Assembly (NCBI RefSeq): GCF_009363755.1
Contig: NZ_CP045417.1
Location: forward strand, 1,984,001-2,048,000
DNA length: 64,000 bases
Direction of reading: 5' to 3'
From: Halomonas sp. THAF5a
GTDB lineage: Bacteria; Pseudomonadota; Gammaproteobacteria; Pseudomonadales; Halomonadaceae
How positions within the stretch are numbered: position 1 is the stretch's first letter; every line of letters starts with the position of its first letter. This document shows, piece by piece, positions 10,821 to 19,556 of the stretch. The notes under the pieces were generated by a model. That model worked only from the letters and a program-made list of their open reading frames with translations. It searched no databases and had not been told where the DNA came from. Made by a program: the position numbers and the translations under genes.

Positions 10821-11741
10821 TCAGCCGAGCCACCGCCAGGCCGCGGCATAGTGATCCAGCAGCAGCACGCCGAACACGCCGAGGATATAGCGGATGGAGA
10901 ACCAGAAGGCCGCCAGCGGCGCCTGCGGGTCCCGGCCGCGCCAGACCCGCCAGTTCCAGATCATGAAGCGGGCGTTGAGGGCCGTCACGCCGACCAGGTA
11001 GAGCGCCCCGCTCATGCCGATGGCGAAGGGCAGCAGCGTGACCGCCACCGTCAGCCAGCCGTAGAGCCAGACCTGCAGGCGCGTGAAGGCCTCACCGTGG
11101 GTGACCGGCAGCATCGGCACGCCGGCCCGGGCGTACTCGTCGCGCTTGTGGATCGCCAGCGCCCAGAAATGCGGCGGCGTCCAGGCGAAGACGATCAGCA
11201 TCAGCAGCAGCGGTTCGGGGCCGAGCTGGCCGGTGACCGCCGTCCAGCCGAGCAGCGGCGGCGCCGCCCCCGCGACCCCGCCGATGACGATGTTCTGGGG
11301 CGTGGCGTGCTTGAGGAAGGCGGTATAGATCAGCGCATAGCCGATCAGCGAGCCCAGGGTCAGCCAGGCGGTCAGCGGGTTGACCTGCCAGGCCAGCAGC
11401 CCGATGCCGCTGACCGAGAGCAGCGTCGCCCAGCCAAGCGCCAGCGCCGTGGGCAGGCGCTGAGTCGCCAGGGGCCGGCCCGCGGTGCGCAGCATCATGG
11501 CATCGAGGCGCCGATCGACCACATGGTTGTAGGCCGCCGCGCCCCCGGCGGCCAGGCCGATCCCCGCCAGGCCGAAGAGCACCGTCTCCGCCCCGGGCAT
11601 GGGCGCGGCCAGCAGCATGCCGACCAGGGTGCAGACCAGCATCACCGCCACCACCCGGGGCTTGCACAGGGTGTAGAGATCTCGCCAGCTCCAGCCGGCG
11701 AGCTGGCCGACCGCCGCCCGTTCCATCACGATCTCAGACAT
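10821..11741 (-). CDS. ctaB: Protoheme IX farnesyltransferase (heme O synthase)
   Basis: This 306-residue UbiA-family prenyltransferase attaches a farnesyl group to heme b to make heme O, the precursor of heme A for the aa3 oxidase. It has multiple membrane helices. The aspartate-rich substrate motif appears as NHVVDRRLDAMMLRT and the second as YTAFLKHATPQNIVIGG. The start ATG at 11741 has AAGGAG upstream and overlaps the ctaA stop by eight bases, indicating translational coupling. It closes the oxidase assembly group. Confidence 0.95.
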   Translation of the reverse strand: MSEIVMERAAVGQLAGWSWRDLYTLCKPRVVAVMLVCTLVGMLLAAPMPGAETVLFGLAGIGLAAGGAAAYNHVVDRRLDAMMLRTAGRPLATQRLPTALALGWATLLSVSGIGLLAWQVNPLTAWLTLGSLIGYALIYTAFLKHATPQNIVIGGVAGAAPPLLGWTAVTGQLGPEPLLLMLIVFAWTPPHFWALAIHKRDEYARAGVPMLPVTHGEAFTRLQVWLYGWLTVAVTLLPFAIGMSGALYLVGVTALNARFMIWNWRVWRGRDPQAPLAAFWFSIRYILGVFGVLLLDHYAAAWRWLG

Positions 11742-12816
11742 GAGCCCACTCCTTCTTCGTTACCGAGTTTCCCGCTTCCGGCGTGCCCTGCTCCTGTGCC
11801 GCGCTCGACCAGCGCCAGTGCCAGAGGGCGAGCGTCATGGCCACCACCAGCGCCACCGCTCCGGCGGTATGCAGCAGCGCCAGCCACAGCGGCAGCCACG
11901 CCAGCACATTGGCGACCCCCAGCGCGATCTGTGCGACGACGGTGGCGACCAGCAGTCCCCACCAGGGGCGCATGCCGGCCGCCTGGCGATGGCGCACCGC
12001 CAGCAGCAGCAGGCCGAGGCCGAGGGCCAGGGCGCCCAGCCGATGCCCGACCTGGATGGCGCTGCGCGCCTCGGCGTGCAGCTGCCCGTGCAGGTAGTTG
12101 GGCCCCACGGTCTGGGTCAGGTGGAAGCCCTCGCTCCAGTCGAGGCGCGGCCACCACTCGCCGTTGCAGGTGGGAAAGCCCTGGCAGGCGATCCCGGCAT
12201 AGTTGCTCGATGTCCAACCGCCCAGCGCCAGCTGGGCGACCAGCAGCACCAGCGCCAGCCGCCACAGCGGGGTCAGCGCCCGGAGACGGATGCACCGATG
12301 CTCGCCCGGCCGGAAGCGTCGCAGGCGCAGGTGCAGCCACAGGAAGAGCACCATCACGCTGAGCCCGCCCAGCAGGTGCAGGGTGACCACCTGGGGCCAC
12401 AGCTGAAGCGTCACGGTAAAGGCCCCGAAGGCGCCCTGCATCAGGATCACGGCCAGCAGGACCAGGCTGACGCGCCACGGGTAGCCCACCTCGCGACGCC
12501 AGCGGGCGCCCAGCACGACCAGGGCGATCACCAGCAGCCCGAGCAGGGAGGCGAGGTAGCGGTGCACCATCTCTACCCAGGCCTTGGCGGCTTCCAGCGG
12601 CACCGCCGGCGAGTGCGCCAGGGCGCGCTCGGCGTCCGGCACCACCAGGGCCCCGTAGCAGCCCGGCCAGTCGGGGCAGCCGAGGCCGGCATCCACCAGC
12701 CGTGTCCAGGCCCCCACCAGCACCACCAGCGCGGTGAAGAGGGTCCCCGCGAGGCTCAGGCGCACCAGCCAGCGGCGACGGGCCTCGAGGCGCTCGACGC
12801 GATCAGCCACGATCAT
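11734..12816 (-). CDS. ctaA: Heme A synthase (CtaA/COX15)
   Basis: This 360-residue multi-pass membrane oxygenase converts heme O to heme A for cytochrome aa3. The CtaA/COX15 features are present: LVDAGLGCPDWPGCYG near the N-terminus, the heme-ligand histidines within MVHRYLASLLGL and LHLLGGLSVM, and a second cysteine pair in the extracellular loop (IACQGFPTCNG). The ATG at 12816 (MIVADRVERLEAR) has GGGAGGG seven bases upstream; an earlier ATG would add 20 unrelated residues. It overlaps the preceding membrane-protein gene by 14 bases and ctaB by eight. Confidence 0.95.
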   Translation of the reverse strand: MIVADRVERLEARRRWLVRLSLAGTLFTALVVLVGAWTRLVDAGLGCPDWPGCYGALVVPDAERALAHSPAVPLEAAKAWVEMVHRYLASLLGLLVIALVVLGARWRREVGYPWRVSLVLLAVILMQGAFGAFTVTLQLWPQVVTLHLLGGLSVMVLFLWLHLRLRRFRPGEHRCIRLRALTPLWRLALVLLVAQLALGGWTSSNYAGIACQGFPTCNGEWWPRLDWSEGFHLTQTVGPNYLHGQLHAEARSAIQVGHRLGALALGLGLLLLAVRHRQAAGMRPWWGLLVATVVAQIALGVANVLAWLPLWLALLHTAGAVALVVAMTLALWHWRWSSAAQEQGTPEAGNSVTKKEWAHV

Positions 12817-13390
12817 CGGCACCCTCCCCGGCGGCCGCGACGCCCCCCGCCTCCGATGGGTCCTCAAGGTTGGCATACTGCGCCAGGGGCGACTCGGGAT
12901 TGAGGCGCAGCAGGCGGCGCAGGTCGCTCAGCACGTCGCCGGCCGCCACCCCGGCCCCGTAGCCGAGCACCACCCGCCCCTCGGGATCGAGGATCCACAG
13001 GCGATGGTCGCCACGCCACTCGGCCGCGTGCGTCCATTGCGTCACGGCGGCCCCGGGCAGCGGCCCGGCGCTCCCGCCGATGCGCAGACGGCTCACCCGG
13101 TCGGCCTCGCGCCCCAGGGCGCGGTGCAGGCGCCACCAGCGATCGGCCGCGTCGTCGCAGGCCTCGCCGCAGTCGAAGACCAGCAGCCAGTCGCTCGCCC
13201 CCTCCTTCTCCACCCCGGTCAGCGGCCACTGCGCCAGATCGGGCAGCCCGGGCGCCAGCTCACCGTGGGCGGTGCGCCCCTCGGGAATGCCCAGCCGGAA
13301 CTGCACCATCCCCCAGGCCAGCACCACCGGGAGGGCGAAGATCGCGAAGAGGGCCAGCAGCTTCAGGCGCTGGCGTCCGGTATGGGTCAT
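12803..13390 (-). CDS. CxxxC membrane protein of the oxidase assembly cluster
   Basis: This 195-residue protein has one N-terminal membrane helix (LKLLALFAIFALPVVLAWGMV), then a periplasmic domain with a thioredoxin-like beginning (DWLLVFDCGEACDD; C74, C78). The CxxxC spacing equals that of the copper chaperone Sco. Proteins of this kind often lie between SURF1 and ctaA in gammaproteobacteria. A role in copper or thiol handling during oxidase assembly is my inference. The start at 13390 overlaps the SURF1 stop as ATGA and has AAGGAG upstream. Confidence 0.75.
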   Translation of the reverse strand: MTHTGRQRLKLLALFAIFALPVVLAWGMVQFRLGIPEGRTAHGELAPGLPDLAQWPLTGVEKEGASDWLLVFDCGEACDDAADRWWRLHRALGREADRVSRLRIGGSAGPLPGAAVTQWTHAAEWRGDHRLWILDPEGRVVLGYGAGVAAGDVLSDLRRLLRLNPESPLAQYANLEDPSEAGGVAAAGEGADDRG

Positions 13391-14118
13391 CGGGAAGACT
13401 CCTTGCTCGGGGAGGAGAGCGATTCGGAACGCGCGAGGCGACGCGCGCCCACCAGCATGGTGACCAGCGCCGCCAGGGCGAGCCCCCACCACTGCACGGC
13501 ATAGCCCAGGTGGCGTGACGGCGGCACCACGCTCGGCTGCCACCAGGAGACGAGATGACCGGGCCCCTGCTCGAGATGCAGCCAGCCGGCATGGGCGAAG
13601 CCCTGACCGAGCCCCCAGGCGGCGAGGTCGATGCGCTGCAGGCGATTGCCTTCGCGGTTGGGGCCGAAGAGCGGGGCCGCGTTTCCAGAGGCCTGCCAGC
13701 GGCCTTCCAGCCGCACCTCGCCAGCGGGAGTGTCGATGCTCGGGTCATCTCGCGTCGTGCCGGTCGACAGGAAGCCGCGCTGTATCAGCCAGAGCTGGCC
13801 CTGCCGGTCACGAAAGGGGGTCAGGGGCGCCACACCCAGGCGCCCCTCGTGGGTACGGTTATCGAGAAACAGCGTCTCATCGGCCAGGTACTCCCCACGC
13901 AGCACGACCCGGGCGCCGGGCGGCGGAGTTTCGGTGGGCGATATCAGCCGCGGCGCCGCCTCGAGGCGCGCCAGGTAGTCGCGCTTGTCGTCGGCCCGCT
14001 CCCACTGCCATAGTCCCAGGGCGAGACCCAGCATCACCAGGCAGGACCAGAACCCCCACCAGCCGAGCCGACGCGCCGTGACAGGGCGACGATGCCGCGT
14101 CGAGGCCGACGCTTTCAT
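13387..14118 (-). CDS. SURF1 family cytochrome oxidase assembly protein
   Basis: This 243-residue SURF1/Shy1 protein has two membrane helices at its ends (WGFWSCLVMLGLALGLWQW and the C-terminal HLGYAVQWWGLALAALVTML) around a periplasmic domain. The signatures GLWQWERADDKRDYL, VLLRGEY-type RVVLRGEYLADET and GYAVQWWGLA are visible. SURF1 assists heme A insertion into subunit I. The ATG at 14118 has no clear Shine-Dalgarno. It is only 10 bases from the divergent DUF2909 start, so the two genes share a very short promoter region or overlap. Confidence 0.9.
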   Translation of the reverse strand: MKASASTRHRRPVTARRLGWWGFWSCLVMLGLALGLWQWERADDKRDYLARLEAAPRLISPTETPPPGARVVLRGEYLADETLFLDNRTHEGRLGVAPLTPFRDRQGQLWLIQRGFLSTGTTRDDPSIDTPAGEVRLEGRWQASGNAAPLFGPNREGNRLQRIDLAAWGLGQGFAHAGWLHLEQGPGHLVSWWQPSVVPPSRHLGYAVQWWGLALAALVTMLVGARRLARSESLSSPSKESSR

Positions 14119-14128
14119 GGAGCCGTGA

Positions 14129-14323
14129 ATGTTACTCAAGATAATGATTGCTCTCGTCTTTCTCGCCATGGTGATCAGTCTCGCCGCCGGCGCCGGCTTC
14201 CTGATCCGAGACGGGGGACGCTCCCGCCGCGTGCTGGTCTCGCTCAAGTGGCGCGTGGGCCTCGCCGCACTGCTGCTGGTCCTGCTGGGCTACGGCTTCT
14301 ACCTCGGCGACCTCGGCGCCTGA
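14129..14323 (+). CDS. DUF2909 twin-transmembrane protein
   Basis: This 64-residue protein consists of two hydrophobic helices (IMIALVFLAMVISLAAGAGF and VGLAALLLVLLGYGFYLG) joined by a basic loop (RDGGRSRRVLVSLKWR). This is the layout of DUF2909, found beside cytochrome oxidase genes in many gammaproteobacteria, with no established role. It is divergent from SURF1 and convergent with coxC. Confidence 0.8.
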   Translation: MLLKIMIALVFLAMVISLAAGAGFLIRDGGRSRRVLVSLKWRVGLAALLLVLLGYGFYLGDLGA

Positions 14324-14360
14324 CGCGTTCAGACGGCTCGCCCCCAGACGTCCCGCCGGT

Positions 14361-14405
14361 GAAAGACACGCGCTCAAAAGACTCACGCTTGAAAGACACG
14401 CGCTT
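14361..14405. repeat. Three tandem 15-bp repeats at the coxC 3' end
   Basis: Units 14361-14375, 14376-14390 and 14391-14405 share the pattern (g/a)aaaga-c(a)cgct(c/t). The first and third differ only in the last base, and the middle one diverges at several positions. The last unit runs into the coxC stop codon (14404-14406), so the array is just past the coding end. Confidence 0.8.
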
Positions 14406-15267
14406 AGAAGACATAGACGAAGGTGAAGAGCCCGATCCACACCACGTCGACGAAGTGCCAATACCAGGCCCCCGCCTCGAAGGCGAAATGATCGTCCGCG
14501 GTAAAGTGCCCGCGATTGACGCGCCACAGCAGCACCGCCAGGATGATCGTGCCGATGATCACGTGCAGGCCGTGGAAGCCGGTGAGCAGGAAGAAGGTCG
14601 CACCGTAGATCCCGGCTTGCAGGGTAATGCCGTAGTGGGCATAGGCCTCGTAGTACTCGACCCCCTGCACGGTGATGAAGGTCAGGCCCAGCAGCACCGT
14701 GACGGTGAGCCAGAAGCGGGCGCTGTCGCGAAAGCCCTCCTTGATGCCCTCATGGGCGATGGTCAGGGTGATGCTGGAGCCCACCAGGATCAGGGTGTTC
14801 ACCAGCGGCAGGTGCCAGGGGCTGAAGGTCTCGCTCGGGCCAGAGATGCTGGCGTCCGGCGGGTTGAGCAGCGGCCAGGACGCGGTGAAGTCGGGCCACA
14901 GCAGGGACGCCACGCCCTTGGCGCCCTCCCCGTCCAGCCACGGCAGCGCGAAATTGCGCACGTAGAAGAGCGCGCCGAAGAAGGCCGCGAAGAACATCAC
15001 CTCCGAGAAGATGAACCACCCCATCCCCCAGCGAAACGAGCGATCCATCTGGGCGTCGTAGAGCCCGCCCCGGGACTCGCGGATGACGTCGCGAAACCAC
15101 AGCGTCATGACCGCGAGGATGGCGAGCAGGCCGACGACCATCACCGGCATCCCCGCCAGGCCGTGTACCAGCAGGGTCCCTGCGCCGATCATCAACGCTC
15201 CCAGCGAGAGCGACCCCAGGATCGGCCACTTGCTGGACTCCGGTACGTAGTAGCTGCCACCACTCAT
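14404..15267 (-). CDS. coxC: Cytochrome c oxidase subunit III
   Basis: This 287-residue membrane protein of the aa3 oxidase has seven predicted helices. Family motifs include WPILGSLSLGALMIGAGTLL, FRWGMGWFIFSEVMFFAAFF (with the conserved Glu), GITLQAGIYGATFFLLTGFHGLHV and YWHFVDVVWIGLFTFVYV at the C-terminus. Subunit III supports proton uptake and complex stability. Its ATG overlaps the ctaG stop as ATGA, so the two are translationally coupled. Three 15-bp repeats lie just downstream. Confidence 0.97.
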   Translation of the reverse strand: MSGGSYYVPESSKWPILGSLSLGALMIGAGTLLVHGLAGMPVMVVGLLAILAVMTLWFRDVIRESRGGLYDAQMDRSFRWGMGWFIFSEVMFFAAFFGALFYVRNFALPWLDGEGAKGVASLLWPDFTASWPLLNPPDASISGPSETFSPWHLPLVNTLILVGSSITLTIAHEGIKEGFRDSARFWLTVTVLLGLTFITVQGVEYYEAYAHYGITLQAGIYGATFFLLTGFHGLHVIIGTIILAVLLWRVNRGHFTADDHFAFEAGAWYWHFVDVVWIGLFTFVYVF

Positions 15268-15860
15268 GCGCTGTCTCCTTCTGTGATCGATGCCGAGCGC
15301 GTGATATCGGCCGGCGTCGTCGAAACGGGATAGAGGGTGTAGACCAGGGTCACCGTCTTGATGTCGCGCGGCAGGTCGCGGGTCAGCTGGAAGACCAGGG
15401 GGGCCTCGAGGCCCTCGCCGGCCGCCAGCTGCTGCTCCTGGAAGCAGAAGCAGGTCAGCTTGCGCAGGTGCAGCGAGGCCTCCGACGGCGAGACGCTGGG
15501 TACGGCGCGGGCACGGGTCGTGGCATCGCCGTTGTTGCGGAAGGTGAAGAACACCTCCTCGCGCTGACCCGGATGCAGGCGGATCTGGCGAGTGTCGACC
15601 TCGAGGTGCCAGGGCAGGCCCTGGCTGCCTCGGGTGATGAACTGCACGGTGACCGTGCGCGAGGCGTCGACCTCCTGCTCGACCAGCGGCTGGGCCCGCG
15701 CGCTGGTCTTGCCATTGAGGCCGGTCAGGTCACAGAAGACGTCGTAGAGCGGCACCAGCGCGAAGGCGAAGGCGAACATGCCGGCGAGCACCACCAGGGT
15801 GCGGGTCACGGTGCGCCGTACCCCCTCCCGGCCTGCGGCTTGATCGTCACGGCTGCTCAT
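15264..15860 (-). CDS. ctaG: Cytochrome c oxidase assembly protein CtaG/Cox11
   Basis: This 198-residue copper chaperone delivers Cu(I) to the CuB site of subunit I. It has one N-terminal helix (TRTLVVLAGMFAFAFALVPL), then YDVFCDLTGLNGKT and the copper-binding segment KLTCFCFQEQQL (CFCF motif), all hallmarks of Cox11. I chose the ATG at 15860 (MSSRDDQAAGREG) because it places the helix correctly and follows coxA by about 29 bases. It sits between coxA and coxC, the usual order. Confidence 0.95.
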   Translation of the reverse strand: MSSRDDQAAGREGVRRTVTRTLVVLAGMFAFAFALVPLYDVFCDLTGLNGKTSARAQPLVEQEVDASRTVTVQFITRGSQGLPWHLEVDTRQIRLHPGQREEVFFTFRNNGDATTRARAVPSVSPSEASLHLRKLTCFCFQEQQLAAGEGLEAPLVFQLTRDLPRDIKTVTLVYTLYPVSTTPADITRSASITEGDSA

Positions 15861-15889
15861 GGCTGCCTCCTGCGCCCGGCGGGGCTCGC

Positions 15890-17521
15890 TCAGTGCTCCC
15901 GGGGGTGAAACGTCGGGGGCGTCTCGAAGGTGTGCAGCGGTGCCGGGCTCGGCACGCTCCACTCCAGGTCCTCGGCGCCCTCCCAGGCCCTGGCCGGCGC
16001 CTTCTCGCCGCCGCGGGCGCACTTGATGATCACCAGCACGAAGAGCAGCTGCGAGGCGCCGAACAGGAAGCCACCGAGGCTCGAGGCCAGGTTGAAGTCG
16101 GCGAACTGCAGCGCGTAGTCCGGGATCCGGCGCGGCATGCCGGCGAGCCCCGAGAAGTGCATCGGGAAGAAGGTCAGGTTCACGCCGATCACCGACAGCC
16201 AGAAGTGCCACTGCGAGAGGCGCAGGTTCGGGTAGTGGCCGGTCCACTTGGGCAGCCAGTAGTAGGCGCCGGCGAGGATCGCGAAGAGCGCCCCGGGCAC
16301 CAGCACGTAGTGGAAGTGCGCCACCACGAAGTAGGTGTCGTGGTACTGGAAGTCGGCGGGGGCGATGGCCAGCATCAGCCCCGAGAAGCCGCCCACGGTG
16401 AACTGCACCACGAAGGCCAGGGCGAAGAGCATGGGGGGCTCGAAGCTGATCGAGCCGCGGAACATCGTCGCCACCCAGTTGAAGACCTTCACGCCGGTCG
16501 GCACCGCGATCAGCATGGTGGTGTACATGAAGAACAGCTCGGCCACCAGCGGCAGGCCGACGATGAACATGTGGTGCGCCCAGACCATGAAGGAGAGGAT
16601 CGCGATGGCCGCCGTGGCATAGACCATGGAGGCGTAGCCGAACAGGCGCTTGCGGGAGAAGGTCGGGATGATCGCCGAGACGATGCCGAAGGCCGGCAGG
16701 ATCATGATGTAGACCTCGGGATGCCCGAAGAACCAGAACAGGTGCTGGAAGAGCACCGGGTCACCGCCGCCGGCGGCATTGAAGAAGCTGGTGCCGAAGT
16801 TGATGTCCATCAGCATCATGGTGATCACCCCGGCGAGCACCGGCATCACGGCGATCAGCAGGAAGGCGGTGATCAGCCAGGTCCAGACGAACAGCGGCAT
16901 GTCCATCAGGCGCATCCCCGGCGCCCGCAGGTTGAGGATGGTGGCGATGATGTTGATGGCGCCGAGGATCGAGCTGATGCCGGCGAGATGCAGCGACAGG
17001 ATGAAGAAGCTCGTTGAGGGCGGCGCGTAGGTCGTCGAGAGCGGCGCGTAGAAGGTCCAGCCGAAGTTCGGGCCGCCGCCCGGCATCAGCAGGGTCGAGA
17101 GCAGCAGCAGGAAGGCCACCGGCAGCAGCCAGAAACTGAAGTTGTTGAGCCGCGGAAGGGCCATGTCGGGAGCGCCGATCTGCAGCGGCACCATCCAGTT
17201 GGCCAGGCCGACGAAGGCCGGCATGATCGCGCCGAACACCATGATCAGGCCGTGCATGGTGGTCATCTGGTTGAAGAACTCGGGCTGTACCAGCTGCAGG
17301 CCGGGCTGGAAGAGCTCGGCGCGCACCACCAGGGCGAAGATGCCGCCGATGAAGAACATGGTCAGGGAGAAGAGCAGGTAAAGAGTGCCGATCTCCTTGT
17401 GATTGGTGGTCAACAGCCAGCGCATCAGTCCACGCGGCCGGGCATGACCGGCCTCGGCCATGCCGCCGGCGGTGGTGGTGCTGTGCTGCAGAGTCGGCTT
17501 GGGAGGCAGCTGGGAAGCCAT
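15890..17521 (-). CDS. coxA: Cytochrome c oxidase subunit I
   Basis: This 543-residue catalytic subunit holds heme a and the heme a3-CuB centre, and reduces O2 while pumping protons. Visible ligands and motifs are MTTMHGLIMVFGAIMP, the cross-linked His-Tyr segment FWFFGHPEVYIMILP, VWAHHMF (CuB histidines) and the D/K-channel-side AHFHYVLVPG with the heme histidines. The ATG at 17521 (MASQLPPKPT) has AGGAG upstream and starts 47 bases after coxB ends. Together with CoxB's cytochrome domain it indicates a type A aa3/caa3 oxidase. Confidence 0.98.
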   Translation of the reverse strand: MASQLPPKPTLQHSTTTAGGMAEAGHARPRGLMRWLLTTNHKEIGTLYLLFSLTMFFIGGIFALVVRAELFQPGLQLVQPEFFNQMTTMHGLIMVFGAIMPAFVGLANWMVPLQIGAPDMALPRLNNFSFWLLPVAFLLLLSTLLMPGGGPNFGWTFYAPLSTTYAPPSTSFFILSLHLAGISSILGAINIIATILNLRAPGMRLMDMPLFVWTWLITAFLLIAVMPVLAGVITMMLMDINFGTSFFNAAGGGDPVLFQHLFWFFGHPEVYIMILPAFGIVSAIIPTFSRKRLFGYASMVYATAAIAILSFMVWAHHMFIVGLPLVAELFFMYTTMLIAVPTGVKVFNWVATMFRGSISFEPPMLFALAFVVQFTVGGFSGLMLAIAPADFQYHDTYFVVAHFHYVLVPGALFAILAGAYYWLPKWTGHYPNLRLSQWHFWLSVIGVNLTFFPMHFSGLAGMPRRIPDYALQFADFNLASSLGGFLFGASQLLFVLVIIKCARGGEKAPARAWEGAEDLEWSVPSPAPLHTFETPPTFHPREH

Positions 17522-17567
17522 CGGACATCTCCTGTGGGCCATCACGTAAGAGGAGCGGACGCGCCGG

Positions 17568-18695
17568 TCATTCGTCCTGGGCGGCGAGGCGCTCGGCGAT
17601 CTCCGACGGTTGCACGGTGTCACCGGCGTCATTGCCCCAGGCGTTGCGCTCGTAGGTGACCACCGCGGCGATCTCTACCGGGCTGAGCGTGTTGCGGAAC
17701 GCCGGCATGGCGGACCCCGCCACGCCGTCGATCACGGTACTGATATGGCGATCAGGCTCCTCCAGCAGCGCCTGGTTGCCCGCCAGTGCCGGGAAGGCCG
17801 GCGGACTGCCGCTGCCGTCCGGCTGGTGGCAGGCGGCGCAGACCGCGCCGTAGGTCTGCTCGCCCCGGGCCATCAGCTCGTCGAGCCCCCACTCGCGATC
17901 GGCGCTCATCGCCTCCTGCTGGGCGGCCTCCTTGCGCTTTGCCATCCATTCGTCGAAGCGCTCCGGCTCCACGGCCTCGACCACCACCGGCATGAAGCCA
18001 TGGTTGCGACCGCAGAGTTCGGCGCACTGGCCGCGATAGATGCCGGGCTCCTCGATGCGCACCCAGTTCTCGTTGACGAAGCCGGGCACGGCATCCTGCT
18101 TGACGGCGAGCTCGGGCACCCACCAGGAGTGAATGACGTCATCCGAGGTCAGCAGCAGGCGCACCTTCTGGCCCACCGGCAGCACCAGGGGCTCGTCGAC
18201 CTCGAGGAGATAGTTCTCACCCTTCTCGCTGTCGCCGCTGATCTGCTCGCGAGAGGTGCTGAGATTGGAGGTGAAGGCGACGTCCTCGCCCAGGTAGTCG
18301 TAGCGCCAGCGCCACTGCTGCCCGGTGACCATCACGTCGAGGTCGGCTTCCGAGGAGTCGTACATGGTCTTGAGGGTCGCGGTGGCGGGGACCGCCATGG
18401 CCACCAGGATCAGCAGCGGTATCGCCGTCCAGATGACCTCCACGCTGGTGTGTTCATGGAAGGTGGCCGCCTTGGCACCGCGCGAGTGGCGATAGCGGAA
18501 CAGGGAGTAGAACATCGCCCCGAAGACGACCACCCCGATGACCACGCAGATCCAGAAGATGATCATGTGCAGGGAGTAGATGTCGCGGCTTACCGCCGTG
18601 ACGCCCTCGGGCATGTTCCAGCCGTTGGCGAGCCCCATCGGCGTCATGGCTGCCAAGGTCACCCCAACCGCCATCCACACGAGCAGCCTGCGCAT
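17568..18695 (-). CDS. coxB: Cytochrome c oxidase subunit II with fused C-terminal cytochrome c domain
   Basis: This 375-residue subunit accepts electrons from cytochrome c. After a signal-like N-terminus it has two membrane helices (about 42-67 and 88-108) and a cupredoxin domain whose CuA ligands are visible (H189, then CAELCGRNHGFM with C224, C228, H232, M235). Beyond residue 265 there is a class I cytochrome c domain with CAACH (C286, C289, H290) and a probable axial Met in GSAMPAFRNTL. This fusion is typical of caa3-type oxidases. The start has AAGGAGG, and the gene heads the oxidase operon. Confidence 0.97.
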   Translation of the reverse strand: MRRLLVWMAVGVTLAAMTPMGLANGWNMPEGVTAVSRDIYSLHMIIFWICVVIGVVVFGAMFYSLFRYRHSRGAKAATFHEHTSVEVIWTAIPLLILVAMAVPATATLKTMYDSSEADLDVMVTGQQWRWRYDYLGEDVAFTSNLSTSREQISGDSEKGENYLLEVDEPLVLPVGQKVRLLLTSDDVIHSWWVPELAVKQDAVPGFVNENWVRIEEPGIYRGQCAELCGRNHGFMPVVVEAVEPERFDEWMAKRKEAAQQEAMSADREWGLDELMARGEQTYGAVCAACHQPDGSGSPPAFPALAGNQALLEEPDRHISTVIDGVAGSAMPAFRNTLSPVEIAAVVTYERNAWGNDAGDTVQPSEIAERLAAQDE

Positions 18696-18811
18696 CGCCG
18701 CCTCCTTGGATCATTGTTGTATTAGTCAGCGCTTGAAGGAGTATAGAAGAGCCCCGCCGTTCTTCACGTGCTGCCCCCCGGCAGGATAAACGCGGTCGTC
18801 AACGCTCGTAT

Positions 18812-18985
18812 TCAGCGCGCGGCCATCACCGCCACGAACGCCACCAGCACCACGAAGAGCGCCCCGACGACCAGCCCCGCGACGATGAAGGTGCCGGGGC
18901 GCTCGGAGCGAAAGTCCTCGCGGCGGCGCTCGTCCTTCTGCACGCCCAGAAAGGCGGCCAACACCGACTTGATCGCCTGCCACAT
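18812..18985 (-). CDS. DUF2970 family small membrane protein
   Basis: This 57-residue protein begins MWQAIKSVLAAFLGVQ, continues with a charged stretch (KDERRREDFRSERPG) and ends in a single membrane helix (FIVAGLVVGALFVVLVAFVAVM). This is the DUF2970 pattern, a small family frequently found next to cytochrome oxidase genes, of unknown role. The ATG at 18985 has GGAGG upstream; longer in-frame starts add unrelated sequence. Confidence 0.8.
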   Translation of the reverse strand: MWQAIKSVLAAFLGVQKDERRREDFRSERPGTFIVAGLVVGALFVVLVAFVAVMAAR

Positions 18986-19188
18986 CACCGCCCTCCTCTC
19001 GTTGCGCACATCACCCCCTGACCGTAGTTCAGATCCGGGCGATGGGCCGTGGAGGTCTTTCACGCAGGCAGCTAAAAACTCGCCGGCCACCTACGCTGCA
19101 GCGCATCATCGGCGGATCTTCTTCTACACTTTAAAAGGCCCACGGACACGACGTGGCCGAGCAACCGCCCGTCTCGAGGAGACCGATC

Positions 19189-19545
19189 ATGACCCAGCGC
19201 GACGACACCACCCCCCACCCGGCCCTGGCCGCCGCCGAGCCGATGATGGAGTGGTGGCAGAAACAGTGGAGCCAGGGCGTCACGCCCATGGCGCGGATGC
19301 AGCTGGCCTGGATGCAGAGCATGGCCGAGGCGATGCAGTTCGAGGCGCAGTTCCTCAAGACCCTCGCCGACAGCGGCCAGAAGATCGCCCAGTCCCTCGA
19401 GGGCGATCCTCCCCAGACCCCGGCCGAGATGCAGCAACGCTACCAGGCCCTGATGTCGGAGCTGACCGATGCGCAGATGGATCGCATGAAGAAGGCCGCC
19501 GAGCTGTCACACGAGTTCCGGCGCCGTGTCTGGGAGGAGCTCTGA
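19189..19545 (+). CDS. Hypothetical phasin-like helical protein
   Basis: I do not recognise this 118-residue protein with certainty. It is all-helical in appearance and rich in Met, Gln and Trp, with an amphipathic start (MMEWWQKQWSQGVTPMARMQ) and long heptad-like stretches. That composition resembles phasins and other polyhydroxyalkanoate-granule surface proteins, which Halomonas commonly makes, but no diagnostic motif is present. The ATG at 19189 has GGAG at proper spacing; an earlier start at 19153 lacks one. It stands alone, convergent with lrgB, with 11 bases between stops. Confidence 0.55.
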   Translation: MTQRDDTTPHPALAAAEPMMEWWQKQWSQGVTPMARMQLAWMQSMAEAMQFEAQFLKTLADSGQKIAQSLEGDPPQTPAEMQQRYQALMSELTDAQMDRMKKAAELSHEFRRRVWEEL

Positions 19546-19556
19546 CGGCGCGAGAC

